From contig CAYTNV010000018.1 of assembly GCA_964439395.1 (NCBI GenBank), positions 1-64,000 of the forward strand: a stretch of 64,000 nt of DNA, written 5' to 3'. The DNA comes from JAUUSJ01 sp964439395 (GTDB lineage Bacteria > Bacillota > Clostridia > Lachnospirales > Lachnospiraceae). The notes under the pieces are model-generated. The model did no database searches, was not told the origin of the DNA, and was given only the letters and a program-made list of their open reading frames with translations. The position numbers were made by a program, and so were the translations under genes. Below, piece by piece: positions 25,722-34,393 of the stretch (position 1 is its first letter; every line of letters begins with the position of its first letter).

Positions 25722-26759
25722 TTATTCGTTTTTCTTAGATATCTGTTCTGTCTTTTTATTGACAAAATGATTCCAATCTCCTTTTAGCTTTTCCTCTGCC
25801 TCTAATTTAGTCATCTGCTTCTCTATATGTAATGTAATATTATTGATTACATCATAGGAGGAGCCGTGAATACTGCATCCTGCTGCTCTCACATGACCGC
25901 CTCCACCAAACTCTGCTGCAATTTTGGCCACATCGATATACTCGTTAGAGCGCATACTAACTTTGTAGAGAGATGGTTCTGTCTCATAGATTAAGATGGC
26001 GACCTCCACTCCCTCTGTGATACGAAGCTGATCGATAATTCCATCTAAATCTGCCGCCGTCATTCCATAGAAACGAAACCAACTTTGCTTAATCGCAGAA
26101 AAAATTACTTTTCCATCCATAATTAGAATGCTCTCAAGCAGAGCTCTGCCCAAAATTTGATTTTGTATATATGTCTTTTTATAGAAAGTATCGTCAATAA
26201 TTCTTGACTGATTCACTCCTTTTTCTAATAAATCTCCAGCTAAATACATTACTTTTTTTGTTGTGTTTTGATGCTTGAACACTCCTGTATCATGTACAAT
26301 TCCCATATAAAATGCCTCGGCACATGCTTTTGACATTTTCTCTATATCTAATAATTCACATAGAATTTCACTTGTCGAGCTTCTGTCTGCCAAAATGACA
26401 CTCTCATCTGCAAACCCCTTATTGCTAATATGGTGATCCACACAAAATGTTTTTTTTGCATTTTCGTACATACCTCCAAAGTCTCCAAGTCGCTCAATAT
26501 CTCCACAGTCCAGACAGATAAATAAATCATAGACTGTCTTATTGTCAGGAATGGTTTTAATGGTCTGCGCTCCTGTTAAAAACTCAAATTCTGGTTTAAT
26601 TGGCTGTAGATAGATATCTACTTTCTTTTGTGGATATTGTTCTATGACATACTGGCGTAGCCCTACGCAAGATCCTACGCAATCGCCGTCCGGTCTAATA
26701 TGACCAGAGATTGCGATCTTTGTTGCCTCTTCAATTGCTTTTATTAACAGATTTGTCAT
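25722..26759 (-). CDS. nrnA: DHH/DHHA1 phosphoesterase, NrnA-type oligoribonuclease/pAp phosphatase
   Basis: A 345-residue DHH-family phosphoesterase. Motifs: SGHIRPDGDCVGS (motif I), FICLDCGDIERLGD (II), TFCVDHHISNKGFAD (III, the DHH), and near the C-terminus the DHHA1 GGGGHVRAAGCSIHG. NrnA degrades short RNA oligomers and 3'-phosphoadenosine 5'-phosphate. Placement between rbfA and truB is standard in Firmicutes. The start has AGGGTGATAAAGAG upstream. The last 25 residues are lysine-rich. Confidence 0.92.
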   Translation of the reverse strand: MTNLLIKAIEEATKIAISGHIRPDGDCVGSCVGLRQYVIEQYPQKKVDIYLQPIKPEFEFLTGAQTIKTIPDNKTVYDLFICLDCGDIERLGDFGGMYENAKKTFCVDHHISNKGFADESVILADRSSTSEILCELLDIEKMSKACAEAFYMGIVHDTGVFKHQNTTKKVMYLAGDLLEKGVNQSRIIDDTFYKKTYIQNQILGRALLESILIMDGKVIFSAIKQSWFRFYGMTAADLDGIIDQLRITEGVEVAILIYETEPSLYKVSMRSNEYIDVAKIAAEFGGGGHVRAAGCSIHGSSYDVINNITLHIEKQMTKLEAEEKLKGDWNHFVNKKTEQISKKNE

Positions 26760-26815
26760 CTCTTTATCACCCTAATCCCTTTCTTTTTCATTCCCTGTAT
26801 TAGCTAGAGCGAAAA

Positions 26816-27172
26816 TTATTCCCCTTTGGTTACCTGGTCAATTTTTTTTGACATCTCGATACCATATTCGATGGACTGGTCTAAAATAAAGATAAGTTCT
26901 GGAGTATTTCGAAGATTTAGCGTCCTCGCTAATTCTTTTCTCATAAATCCAACTCCCTTTTTTAGACCCGTCATTGTATTAAGCTTATCCTCCTCATTAC
27001 CAAGAACACTAATATATACTTTGCATTGCTTTAGGTCAGGAGCAACCTCGCATTGCATAACAGTGGTCATTGGATGAATTCTTGGATCTTTCATTTCTCT
27101 TGCGATAATGCGGCTTAACTCTCTTTGAACTTCCGCATTAATTCGCGTATTCTTTACACTATTTTTTCTCAT
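26816..27172 (-). CDS. rbfA: 30S ribosome-binding factor A
   Basis: A 118-residue protein of the usual size, with a KH-like fold: VQRELSRIIAREMKDPRIHP, CKVYISVLGNEEDKL, GFMRKELARTLNLRNTPELI and FILDQSIEYGIEMSKKID. It helps mature the 16S rRNA 5' end and the 30S subunit. It starts 18 bases after infB with a GAGGG ribosome site. Confidence 0.95.
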   Translation of the reverse strand: MRKNSVKNTRINAEVQRELSRIIAREMKDPRIHPMTTVMQCEVAPDLKQCKVYISVLGNEEDKLNTMTGLKKGVGFMRKELARTLNLRNTPELIFILDQSIEYGIEMSKKIDQVTKGE

Positions 27173-27190
27173 ATTTCCCTCATCTTATTT

Positions 27191-29863
27191 CTATCTAGGA
27201 ATTTCTTCCATAACAAATGCCTCAATCTGGTCTCCTTCTTTGACATCATTATATTTTTCAAATACAAGACCACATTCATAGCCAGCCTTTACTTCTTTTA
27301 CATCATCTTTAAATCTCTTGAGAGATGCAAGTGTTCCCTCGTAGATAACGATACCATCTCTGACAATCCTTACTTTGCTATTTCTAGATACAATACCATC
27401 TTTTACAAAGGAACCAGCGATTGTTCCAACGCCAGATGCCTTAAAAGTTGTTCTTACTTCTGCATGACCTGTCACTTTTTCTTCAAATACTGGGTCAAGC
27501 ATACCTTTCATAGCTGCCTCAATATCCTCAATTGCGTTATAGATAACACGGTAAAGGCGAAGGTCTACTTTTTCTTGTTCTGCAATAGATTTCGCCATAT
27601 TGTCTGGTCTTACGTTAAATCCGATAATAATCGCATTGGATGCAGATGCCAATATAACGTCAGATTCATTAATGGCACCAACACCGCCGTGAATTACTTT
27701 AATTACGACTTCATCGTTAGATAACTTCACTAAACTCTGTTTTACAGCCTCCACAGATCCCTGTACGTCGGCTTTTACGACGATATTTAATTCTTTGACA
27801 TTACCTGCCTGAATCTGGTCAAATAAGTCATTTAAGGACATTTTAGATTTTGTATCTGCGAGAAGTTTCTCTCTATTATATGCGAAAAATGCTTCTGCTG
27901 TTGTACGAGCCTCTTTCTCACTGTTCATCGCCATCATAATCTCGCCGGCAAAAGGAACTTCATTTAGTCCTAAAATCTCAACTGGAGTAGATGGACCAGC
28001 TTTCTTAATATTTCTTCCTTTATCATCCACCATCGCACGAATTTTACCGTATGTGCTTCCGATAGATACGCTGTCTCCAACTTTTAAAGTACCTTTTTGT
28101 ACCAAAATTGTTGCAACAGGTCCTTTTCCTTTGTCAAGTTTCGCCTCGATAACAATACCTCTCGCATTACGGTTTGGATTCGCCTTAAGCTCAAGCATCT
28201 CAGCTGTAAGAGTAATCATCTCAAGTAAATCCTCAAGACCTTCTTTTGTATGAGCAGATACAGGAACAAACGCAGTCTGACCACCCCAGTCCTCTGCCAC
28301 AAGCTCATACTCCATAAGTTCTTGTTTTACACGCTCTACATTTGCGCTCTCTTTATCAATCTTATTGACAGCAACGATAATCTCAACCCCTGCCGCCTTC
28401 GCATGATTAATAGCCTCTACTGTCTGCGGCATAACGCCATCGTCTGCTGCAACTACTAGGATGGCGATATCGGTAGACTGAGCCCCCCTCATACGCATGG
28501 AGGTGAACGCCTCATGTCCTGGAGTATCCAGGAATGTAATTTTTTGATCTCCAACATTCACTACATAGGCACCGATATGCTGTGTAATACCACCTGCCTC
28601 GCCTGCTGTTACTCTAGTCTGGCGGATTGCATCAAGTAATGAAGTCTTACCGTGGTCTACATGACCCATAACACAGACTACTGGGGAGCGCTCCTCCATT
28701 AAGGATTCATCCTCATCATCTTCTTTTAAAAGCTCCTCGATTACATCGACAACCTCTTCCTGCTCTGTAATATAATTATACTCAAGTGCAATTTCTTCTG
28801 CCTGCTCAAAGCTAAGCTCAGAGTTTACAGTAAGCATCTTACCTTCTAAGAAAAGTTTTTTAATAATCGTTGCAGCTGGAGTCTTAATTGCTGTCGCTAA
28901 CTCACCGACTGTCATGGACTCTGGCAATGTAACTGTCTTTACTTTATCTTCTTCTGGCTCTTTTGGTGCGGGAGCCGGAGCCTGTTTTGGTTTTACTGGC
29001 TTCTCCCACTGATTATTCTTATTGTTTTTATTATTTTTATTTTTCTGATTTTTATTTTTGAAGCTATTTTTTCCGCCCCTTGACTTATCTGGTCTTCCGT
29101 CTTCCATCTGGCTTTCCAAGCGGTCCGCACGTGTTAACTTCTCGTTATTGCGGTCTAATCTCTCGCGTCTTTCGTTTTTATCACTCTTTACGAATTCATT
29201 GGAGGAAGATTTTTTGCTGTTTCTTCTCTGAGAGTTTTGGAATTCACTGAGTACATTTGACTGATCTTTTCCAAAGTCGCGGTCTCTATCTCTGTTTCTT
29301 CCATCGCGGTTATTATTTCTTCCATCTCTACTCTGATTATCACTATTAAATCTTCCACCTTGACGGTTATCAGAGCGCTCTTGGCGATTGCCCTGGTTAT
29401 TATTATTCCATTTTTTTGGTCCTCTATTCTCGCCGCGGTTATTATCACGGGACTCTCTCTGTGTTCTTCCTCCCTCGCGGTTTTCTCTTTGACCTCTATT
29501 TCCATCGCCTCTTTGTCTTATGCCTTCGCGATTTTCTCTTTGACCTTTATTTCCATCACCACGCTGTCTTGCACCATCGCGATTTTCTCTTTGACCTCTA
29601 TTTTCTTTATGATTTCTCTCCTCTCTAGGAGTTCTTGTCTCTTTTTGTTCTTTTTCTTCTCTTTTTCTCATCATATTCTTTACCGCCTCACTTTTTTCAG
29701 GACGTTTTTTCTTAAAATAATCACTTAACCATGATACATGCTCATCGCTTAATGTGCTCATATGACTCTTTACTTCTACGCCCTTTTTCTGTAATGCTGA
29801 TATTATATCATTATTTGCTTTATTTAATGCTTTCGCAACTTCATATACTCGTTTTTTTGGCAT
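27191..29863 (-). CDS. infB: Translation initiation factor IF-2
   Basis: An 890-residue IF-2. IF2N-type residues 1-50 (KRVYEVAKALNKANNDII) are followed by a 240-residue charged, low-complexity region rich in R, N, E, G and Q with GQRENRE-type repeats. A second IF2N is at about 312-365. The G domain starts with GHVDHGKT at 400-407, then DTPGHEAFTSMRMRGA and NKIDKESAN, followed by beta-barrel and C-terminal fMet-tRNA-binding domains. It delivers initiator tRNA to the 30S subunit. Ribosome site GGAGGTG. It is the centre of the rimP-nusA-infB operon. Confidence 0.97.
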   Translation of the reverse strand: MPKKRVYEVAKALNKANNDIISALQKKGVEVKSHMSTLSDEHVSWLSDYFKKKRPEKSEAVKNMMRKREEKEQKETRTPREERNHKENRGQRENRDGARQRGDGNKGQRENREGIRQRGDGNRGQRENREGGRTQRESRDNNRGENRGPKKWNNNNQGNRQERSDNRQGGRFNSDNQSRDGRNNNRDGRNRDRDRDFGKDQSNVLSEFQNSQRRNSKKSSSNEFVKSDKNERRERLDRNNEKLTRADRLESQMEDGRPDKSRGGKNSFKNKNQKNKNNKNNKNNQWEKPVKPKQAPAPAPKEPEEDKVKTVTLPESMTVGELATAIKTPAATIIKKLFLEGKMLTVNSELSFEQAEEIALEYNYITEQEEVVDVIEELLKEDDEDESLMEERSPVVCVMGHVDHGKTSLLDAIRQTRVTAGEAGGITQHIGAYVVNVGDQKITFLDTPGHEAFTSMRMRGAQSTDIAILVVAADDGVMPQTVEAINHAKAAGVEIIVAVNKIDKESANVERVKQELMEYELVAEDWGGQTAFVPVSAHTKEGLEDLLEMITLTAEMLELKANPNRNARGIVIEAKLDKGKGPVATILVQKGTLKVGDSVSIGSTYGKIRAMVDDKGRNIKKAGPSTPVEILGLNEVPFAGEIMMAMNSEKEARTTAEAFFAYNREKLLADTKSKMSLNDLFDQIQAGNVKELNIVVKADVQGSVEAVKQSLVKLSNDEVVIKVIHGGVGAINESDVILASASNAIIIGFNVRPDNMAKSIAEQEKVDLRLYRVIYNAIEDIEAAMKGMLDPVFEEKVTGHAEVRTTFKASGVGTIAGSFVKDGIVSRNSKVRIVRDGIVIYEGTLASLKRFKDDVKEVKAGYECGLVFEKYNDVKEGDQIEAFVMEEIPR

Positions 29864-29910
29864 ATGCTACACCTCCATATTTCTGCTTGGTTGCCTGCAA
29901 CGCAGGCGGC

Positions 29911-30219
29911 TCAGTTTACAAGTTTCTTTTTGACAGAGTTAGCAAAGCCAACATCTGTAATAGCCATGGATGCTCTCTTTTCTTTACCCATGGAATGTCC
30001 CAATTCTAATTTGGTACTAAAAATATAGAGGGGCACTTTATAATAATTACACATATTGGTAAACATTTTCTTCGTGTTTGCAGAAGCATCACTTGCAATA
30101 AGAACGAGACATGCCTTGCCCGCCTTTATTGCATTTTCTGTTGAAAATTCTCCACTGACTGTCTTTCCTGCCTTCGTGGCAAGGGAAATCATCGATAATA
30201 TATTATTGCTCTGATTCAA
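29911..30219 (-). CDS. ylxQ: L7Ae-family ribosomal-like protein YlxQ
   Basis: A 102-residue L7Ae/L30e-fold RNA-binding protein: ILSMISLATKAGKTVSGEFS, KACLVLIASDASANTKKMFT and LGHSMGKEKRASMAITDVGF. The family probably binds kink-turn RNA. It overlaps the end of ylxR by 17 bases and precedes infB, as in Bacillus. Its exact role is unknown. Confidence 0.9.
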   Translation of the reverse strand: MNQSNNILSMISLATKAGKTVSGEFSTENAIKAGKACLVLIASDASANTKKMFTNMCNYYKVPLYIFSTKLELGHSMGKEKRASMAITDVGFANSVKKKLVN

Positions 30220-30481
30220 GCTCTATCAACTCCTTTGACAGCTTCTGATAAATCTCTTCAGGAATTTTAATCTTTAAAGAACGCTCAAATCCTTTATTTT
30301 TTACTGCTTTCTTAAAACATTCCGAAGAGAAACAGACATAGGCACCACGACCATTTTTCTTGCCTGTTGTATCGAGCTCCACCTGCTCTTCTTTTGTCTT
30401 AATGACACGAATGAGTTGCTTTTTGGGCATCATCTCGCGACATCCCACACATTGCCTGAGTGGAATCTTCTTTTTTATCAT
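30203..30481 (-). CDS. ylxR: YlxR-family RNA-binding/regulatory protein
   Basis: A 92-residue YlxR (DUF448) protein: IPLRQCVGCREMMPKKQLIR, TGKKNGRGAYVCFSSECFKK and a C-terminal helix. Members bind RNA or nucleoid components and influence gene expression in Bacillus. Order nusA-ylxR-ylxQ-infB is conserved. A 160-base gap separates it from nusA. Confidence 0.92.
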   Translation of the reverse strand: MIKKKIPLRQCVGCREMMPKKQLIRVIKTKEEQVELDTTGKKNGRGAYVCFSSECFKKAVKNKGFERSLKIKIPEEIYQKLSKELIELESEQ

Positions 30482-30642
30482 TTATCATCACTTCCCACTT
30501 ATCTGGCCAAGCGAAGGATTATGTAAATTTTCTAAATCCCTGCTTTATCCAGCTATATCTAAACTATTTGATATTTTCGCTATACTGGATCAGACTCACT
30601 TTTTTCTTTATTTATGAAAAACTATCTGCTCTTTTATAGCTC

Positions 30643-31914
30643 TTACTCTTTGGATTCTTCTATATCCTCCTCATCGTACTCAGATTCTTCTTCATACTCT
30701 TCATCCTCAGAGTCACTTTCTCTTGACTCCTCGTCATACTCCTCATAATCATCATCTTCATATTGTTCGGATTCTAATTTTTCTCCCTCATAATCCTCTG
30801 ACACGCTGTACTCTTCCTCGTCATAGTCATCGAAATCATCCAAAACTTCTTCTTGTATTTCTAATTCTTTTTGGGCCCACTCTGCTGCCTGACTCTCACT
30901 CTTAATATCAATTTTATATCCTGTAAGTTTTGCAGCAAGTCTCGCATTTTGTCCTTCCTTACCAATGGCAAGAGAAAGCTGATAATCTGGAACGATAACT
31001 CTCGCACTCTTTTCATCGTCTTCCACCGCGACAGACACAACTTTAGACGGACTAAGTGCATTTTCAATTAATATTTCTGGCTCTGGGCTCCAATTGATAA
31101 TATCAATTTTTTCACCCTTCAAGTCATTCACAATGGCATTTACTCTTGCTCCATTTAATCCTACGCAAGCTCCAACTGGATCTACATTAGGATCATTAGA
31201 CCATACGGCAATTTTTGTTCTAGAGCCTGGCTCTCTTGAAATACTCTTAATCTCAACAATACCGTCCATAATCTCAGAAACTTCCTTCTCAAAAAGTCTC
31301 TTTACAAGCTCTGGATGAGATCTAGAAACTAAAATCTTAGGTCCCTTATTGGTATCCTTTACTTCTACGATATAAAGTTTAATTCTCTCCGTCGGACGGA
31401 AATACTCTCCTCTTACCTGTTCATTTTCAGTGAGGAGGGCATCTGTTCTGTCATCTAAGCTGACACTAATATTTCTTCCAACGTATCTTTGTACCACACC
31501 AGTTACGACATCTTTTTCTTTCTGATAGAAATGGTCAAATACGACCTTTCTTTCTTCTTCTTTAATCTTTTGTACTATAACACTTCTCGCATGCTGTGCA
31601 GCAATACGTCCAAAATTCTTTGGAGTAATCTCTACATTTACAATATCGCCAAGATCATAGGATACATTTCTCATCTTCGCCTGTGCAAGGCTAATCTCCA
31701 TAACTGGATCTTCTACTTCCTCCACCACTGTTTTTTCTGCGTAGACAGAAATATCTCCCGTTACCCTATCCATATTTACTCTTACATTATCTGCTTTTCC
31801 AAAATCTCTCTTATAGGCAGCAACCAAAGATGCCTCCACTGCCTCCATAATGACTTCTTTATGAATCCCTTTTTCTTTCTCCAATTGATTCAATGCATCA
31901 ATTAATTCGCTCAT
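30643..31914 (-). CDS. nusA: Transcription termination/antitermination factor NusA
   Basis: A 423-residue NusA. The N-terminal RNA-polymerase-binding domain (1-125) begins LIDALNQLEKEKGIHKEVI. An S1 domain covers about 130-200 (VVTGVVQRYVGRNISVSL), followed by KH1/KH2 with DPVGACVGLNGARVNAIV and LSLAIGKEGQNARLAAKLTG. As in other Firmicutes there are no C-terminal AR repeats. Instead the last 75 residues are an unusually acidic D/E/Y/S tail. It controls pausing, termination and antitermination. AAGGAGA precedes the ATG. Confidence 0.96.
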   Translation of the reverse strand: MSELIDALNQLEKEKGIHKEVIMEAVEASLVAAYKRDFGKADNVRVNMDRVTGDISVYAEKTVVEEVEDPVMEISLAQAKMRNVSYDLGDIVNVEITPKNFGRIAAQHARSVIVQKIKEEERKVVFDHFYQKEKDVVTGVVQRYVGRNISVSLDDRTDALLTENEQVRGEYFRPTERIKLYIVEVKDTNKGPKILVSRSHPELVKRLFEKEVSEIMDGIVEIKSISREPGSRTKIAVWSNDPNVDPVGACVGLNGARVNAIVNDLKGEKIDIINWSPEPEILIENALSPSKVVSVAVEDDEKSARVIVPDYQLSLAIGKEGQNARLAAKLTGYKIDIKSESQAAEWAQKELEIQEEVLDDFDDYDEEEYSVSEDYEGEKLESEQYEDDDYEEYDEESRESDSEDEEYEEESEYDEEDIEESKE

Positions 31915-31935
31915 TTTTCTTCTCCTTTATACTTA

Positions 31936-32397
31936 CTAAAAATGAATCGCCAAGTGAATATTTGCGATATCCTTTCTTGCAAAAGTAAAATCTTCTCCTT
32001 CAATGTCAACTACAATATTTTTTTCATCATAAGATTTTAAAAATCCTGTAAACTCTTTTTGCTTGTCGATTGCCTTATAAAGCTTTATCTCCACTTCCTC
32101 GCCAAGGCTTCTCTTAAAGTCCTTATCTTTTTTTAGAGTTCTTCCAAGTCCTGGTGAACTTACTTCTAATATATAGGCATCTTCTAAGAAATTTTCCTCA
32201 TCTAATTTTTGCTCTAACGCACGACTAATGAAAACACAGTCATCGATATTAATGCCGCCTTCTTTGTCAGCGTAGACGCGAAGATACCAGTTTACACCTT
32301 CTTTTACATACTCTACATCTACGAGCTCAAAATTGCCCTCCTCAATAATCGGAGTGACAAGCTCCTCTGTTCTTTTTTCTATATCGGAACGTTTCAT
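31936..32397 (-). CDS. rimP: Ribosome maturation factor RimP
   Basis: A 153-residue RimP with the N-terminal domain (VTPIIEEGNFELVDVEYVKE, VYADKEGGINIDDC), EVSSPGLGRTLKKDKDF and the C-terminal SH3-like domain (FTGFLKSYDEKNIVVDIEGE). It binds the 30S subunit during assembly. It is the first gene of the operon, with AGAGAAGGTGA as ribosome site. Confidence 0.95.
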   Translation of the reverse strand: MKRSDIEKRTEELVTPIIEEGNFELVDVEYVKEGVNWYLRVYADKEGGINIDDCVFISRALEQKLDEENFLEDAYILEVSSPGLGRTLKKDKDFKRSLGEEVEIKLYKAIDKQKEFTGFLKSYDEKNIVVDIEGEDFTFARKDIANIHLAIHF

Positions 32398-32486
32398 TGT
32401 ATCACCTTCTCTCTAACCTTCCAAAAAGTTCGATTGCCCTGCATCTTAGCAGTCTTGCAATAAAACTATCTTTTCTTTCCTATATA

Positions 32487-32550
32487 TATAGAAAGACTAT
32501 GACATGAAAGAAGAGTGGACAAATGCCCACTCTCTTATGTCTCTTCTATA
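32487..32550 (-). promoter_or_regulatory. Long hairpin at the 5' end of the rimP-nusA-infB mRNA
   Basis: On the minus strand TATAGAA / TTCTATA, GACAT / ATGTC and AGAGTGGG / CCACTCT pair into one interrupted stem of about 64 bases. It begins some 8-10 bases after the start predicted from the promoter at 32566-32594. It may stabilise the message, act as a protein-binding site, or serve as an attenuator. It has no long T-run behind it. Confidence 0.55.
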
Positions 32551-32565
32551 CATACTCTGTCTAAT

Positions 32566-32594
32566 ACTATATCATATATTTTTTTGAAAAACAA
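32566..32594 (-). promoter_or_regulatory. rimP: Sigma-A promoter of the rimP operon
   Basis: Minus strand TTGTTT (32589-32594), 17-base spacer, TATAGT (32566-32571) with an upstream TG (TGATATAGT), about 165 bases before rimP. Confidence 0.7.
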
Positions 32595-32624
32595 GAGGAA
32601 TTTAAAAAATTCTAAAAATTAAAA

Positions 32625-33185
32625 TTAAAAAATCACTCTTTCTTCCGTGACAATACAATCTGGCCTTTGATCAAACTCCTCTGTCGGCACAAAATCAATC
32701 ACCTGAAACTCATAGGCAATGGCAATTTTTTTGAGATTTTGATGTCTTTTTAAATATCTATCGTAAAATCCTCCGCCGTATCCAACTCGATTTTTCTGCT
32801 CATCAAATGCCACTCCCGGCATAATTATGAGAGCCTCATCATCCTCTATTTTTGTCTGATTACTCGGAACAGGCTCCAAAATGCCATGCTTATCCAGCAC
32901 GAGCTCCTCGTTTGAAGAAAAAGTAAAAAACTCCATCTCTTTTCCAAGCACGGTCGGAGCTGCGACTATTTTTTTTTGCCGTCTCGCCTCATCAATGATA
33001 TAACCCGTCATTATCTCACCGTTATAACTCATATAGACAAGAATTGTACTCGCAGCTTGAAATACATCTAATTCCATTAACCTTTTTGTACAATTTTTAG
33101 ACATCCGTTCTTGTTCTTCTTCACTCAAAGCTCTTCTCTTTTTTAAAATTTCACTTCTAATTTGCTTTTTCGTGTTTTTTTCCAT
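32625..33185 (-). CDS. 5-formyltetrahydrofolate cyclo-ligase
   Basis: About 186 residues from the ATG at 33183-33185 (GGTGA upstream); an in-frame start ten codons earlier lies inside the DUF896 gene. KKQIRSEILKKRRALSEEE starts the protein. IIMPGVAFDEQKNRVGYGGG and FYDRYLKRHQNLKKIAIAYE are the nucleotide and folate sites. It makes 5,10-methenyl-THF from 5-formyl-THF at the cost of ATP. Its start overlaps the end of the DUF896 gene by 29 bases. Confidence 0.93.
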   Translation of the reverse strand: MEKNTKKQIRSEILKKRRALSEEEQERMSKNCTKRLMELDVFQAASTILVYMSYNGEIMTGYIIDEARRQKKIVAAPTVLGKEMEFFTFSSNEELVLDKHGILEPVPSNQTKIEDDEALIIMPGVAFDEQKNRVGYGGGFYDRYLKRHQNLKKIAIAYEFQVIDFVPTEEFDQRPDCIVTEERVIF

Positions 33186-33384
33186 ATTTTTCACCAAGGT
33201 CTGTAATTGTTCCATCCTCGTTTTCTACGCTCACATTATTTAATGTTGCCCTTAAATTTTTGCGAATTGCCTGGACATATTCTGTGCGGAGCGCTTTTTG
33301 CTCTGCTTTTTCCTCCTCGGTCAATCCTACTTCCTTTGCCTTATGGTAAAGCTCATTAATTCTTGCAATTTTCTCCTCGTTCAT
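33157..33384 (-). CDS. DUF896 (YnzC-like) small protein
   Basis: A 75-residue protein of the DUF896/YnzC family: EKIARINELYHKAKEVGLTE, EEKAEQKALRTEYVQAIRKN, then a disordered C-terminus. The N-terminal part forms a helical hairpin. In Bacillus the homolog is tied to the SOS regulon, but its function is unclear. It overlaps the downstream cyclo-ligase gene. Confidence 0.9.
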   Translation of the reverse strand: MNEEKIARINELYHKAKEVGLTEEEKAEQKALRTEYVQAIRKNLRATLNNVSVENEDGTITDLGEKYGKKHEKAN

Positions 33385-33439
33385 ATCAAAACCTCCTTCA
33401 TGTTTTCTCTTTCAAAATCTTTTTAACTTTTATTTGAGG

Positions 33440-33460
33440 CAAAAACAGCTTCGCTGTTTC
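33440..33460 (-). terminator. Short intrinsic terminator after proB
   Basis: Minus strand AAACAGC-GAA-GCTGTTTTTG (33443-33459): seven pairs, three-base loop, T-run. Confidence 0.6.
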
Positions 33461-33472
33461 ATAAGGGATATT

Positions 33473-34345
33473 TTATTGCCTATATTGTTTTTTATACATC
33501 AAGTATTCTTTCTTTTCTATATAACTTACAATATTAAATTCCTCTCTCTTATGAGCCAAGAAGAGTGTTCCCACTTCCTTGCCTTCAATGATATCATTTA
33601 ATACTGAGACATCTGCCCCGCTTGCGATAACCATATCCGCACCAGAATCCGTACAGATTGGAGCAGCTGCAAGCTTTGTCGCCATACCTCCTGTTCCAAG
33701 GTTTGACGTAACTCCCTTTGCCATATCTAAAATTTTATCATCCACTGTCTTAATTTCTTTAATTAATTGAGCATCCAGATTTTTATGTGGGTCATCTGTG
33801 TAAAATCCGTCAATATCTGTGAGAAGAACAAGTAGATCTGCGCCAACTAAGGCACAAATCACTGCGGACAATGTATCGTTATCACCAAACTCAATCTCCT
33901 CCGTCGACACAGTATCGTTTTCATTTACGATTGGAATAATGCCGTGACAAAAAAGCTGCTCAAATGTATTTCTCGCATTTCTTCTTCTCACTTCTTTAAT
34001 CATCGTCTCTTTTGTTATTAAAATCTGTGCTGCTTTTTGATTATACTCTGCAAAAAGCTTTTGGTAGATAGAAATTAATCTTCCCTGCCCGACTGCTGCA
34101 CAAGCCTGCTTTAATGGGAGCGTATCTGGTTTTTTGGTAAGTCCCATAAGCCTTCTTCCAACGCCAACTGCACCAGAGCTTACAAGCACGACGTCCTTTC
34201 CCTGATTTCGGAAATCAGATAAAATACGAACTAGCTTTTCTAGCTTTCCAAAATCAAGTCCTCCTGTCTCCTCATGTACAAGGGAAGAGGAGCCAATTTT
34301 TACAACAATTTTTTTCTTATTCTTTAGTTTCTCTCTATTATTCAT
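33473..34345 (-). CDS. proB: Glutamate 5-kinase (short form, no PUA domain)
   Basis: A 290-residue amino-acid kinase: KKKIVVKIGSSSLVHEETGG, VLVSSGAVGVGRRLMGL, PIVNENDTVSTEEIEFGDND and GTGGMATKLAAAPICTDSG. It phosphorylates glutamate in proline synthesis. The C-terminal PUA domain of the 370-residue forms is absent, as in many Firmicutes. proA is not next to it in this window. Confidence 0.93.
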   Translation of the reverse strand: MNNREKLKNKKKIVVKIGSSSLVHEETGGLDFGKLEKLVRILSDFRNQGKDVVLVSSGAVGVGRRLMGLTKKPDTLPLKQACAAVGQGRLISIYQKLFAEYNQKAAQILITKETMIKEVRRRNARNTFEQLFCHGIIPIVNENDTVSTEEIEFGDNDTLSAVICALVGADLLVLLTDIDGFYTDDPHKNLDAQLIKEIKTVDDKILDMAKGVTSNLGTGGMATKLAAAPICTDSGADMVIASGADVSVLNDIIEGKEVGTLFLAHKREEFNIVSYIEKKEYLMYKKQYRQ

Positions 34346-34393
34346 TATTCATCCTCTTTTTCTTTTCATATTTATATATAAATGGAACTTTCA

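Noticed and set aside
27125..27724. 199-codon plus-strand frame
   Set aside because: Antisense to the 3' end of infB, with no ribosome site or family features.
33473..34345. Truncated proB
   Set aside because: The protein lacks the PUA domain but has a complete kinase domain and a natural stop. PUA-less forms are normal in many Firmicutes.
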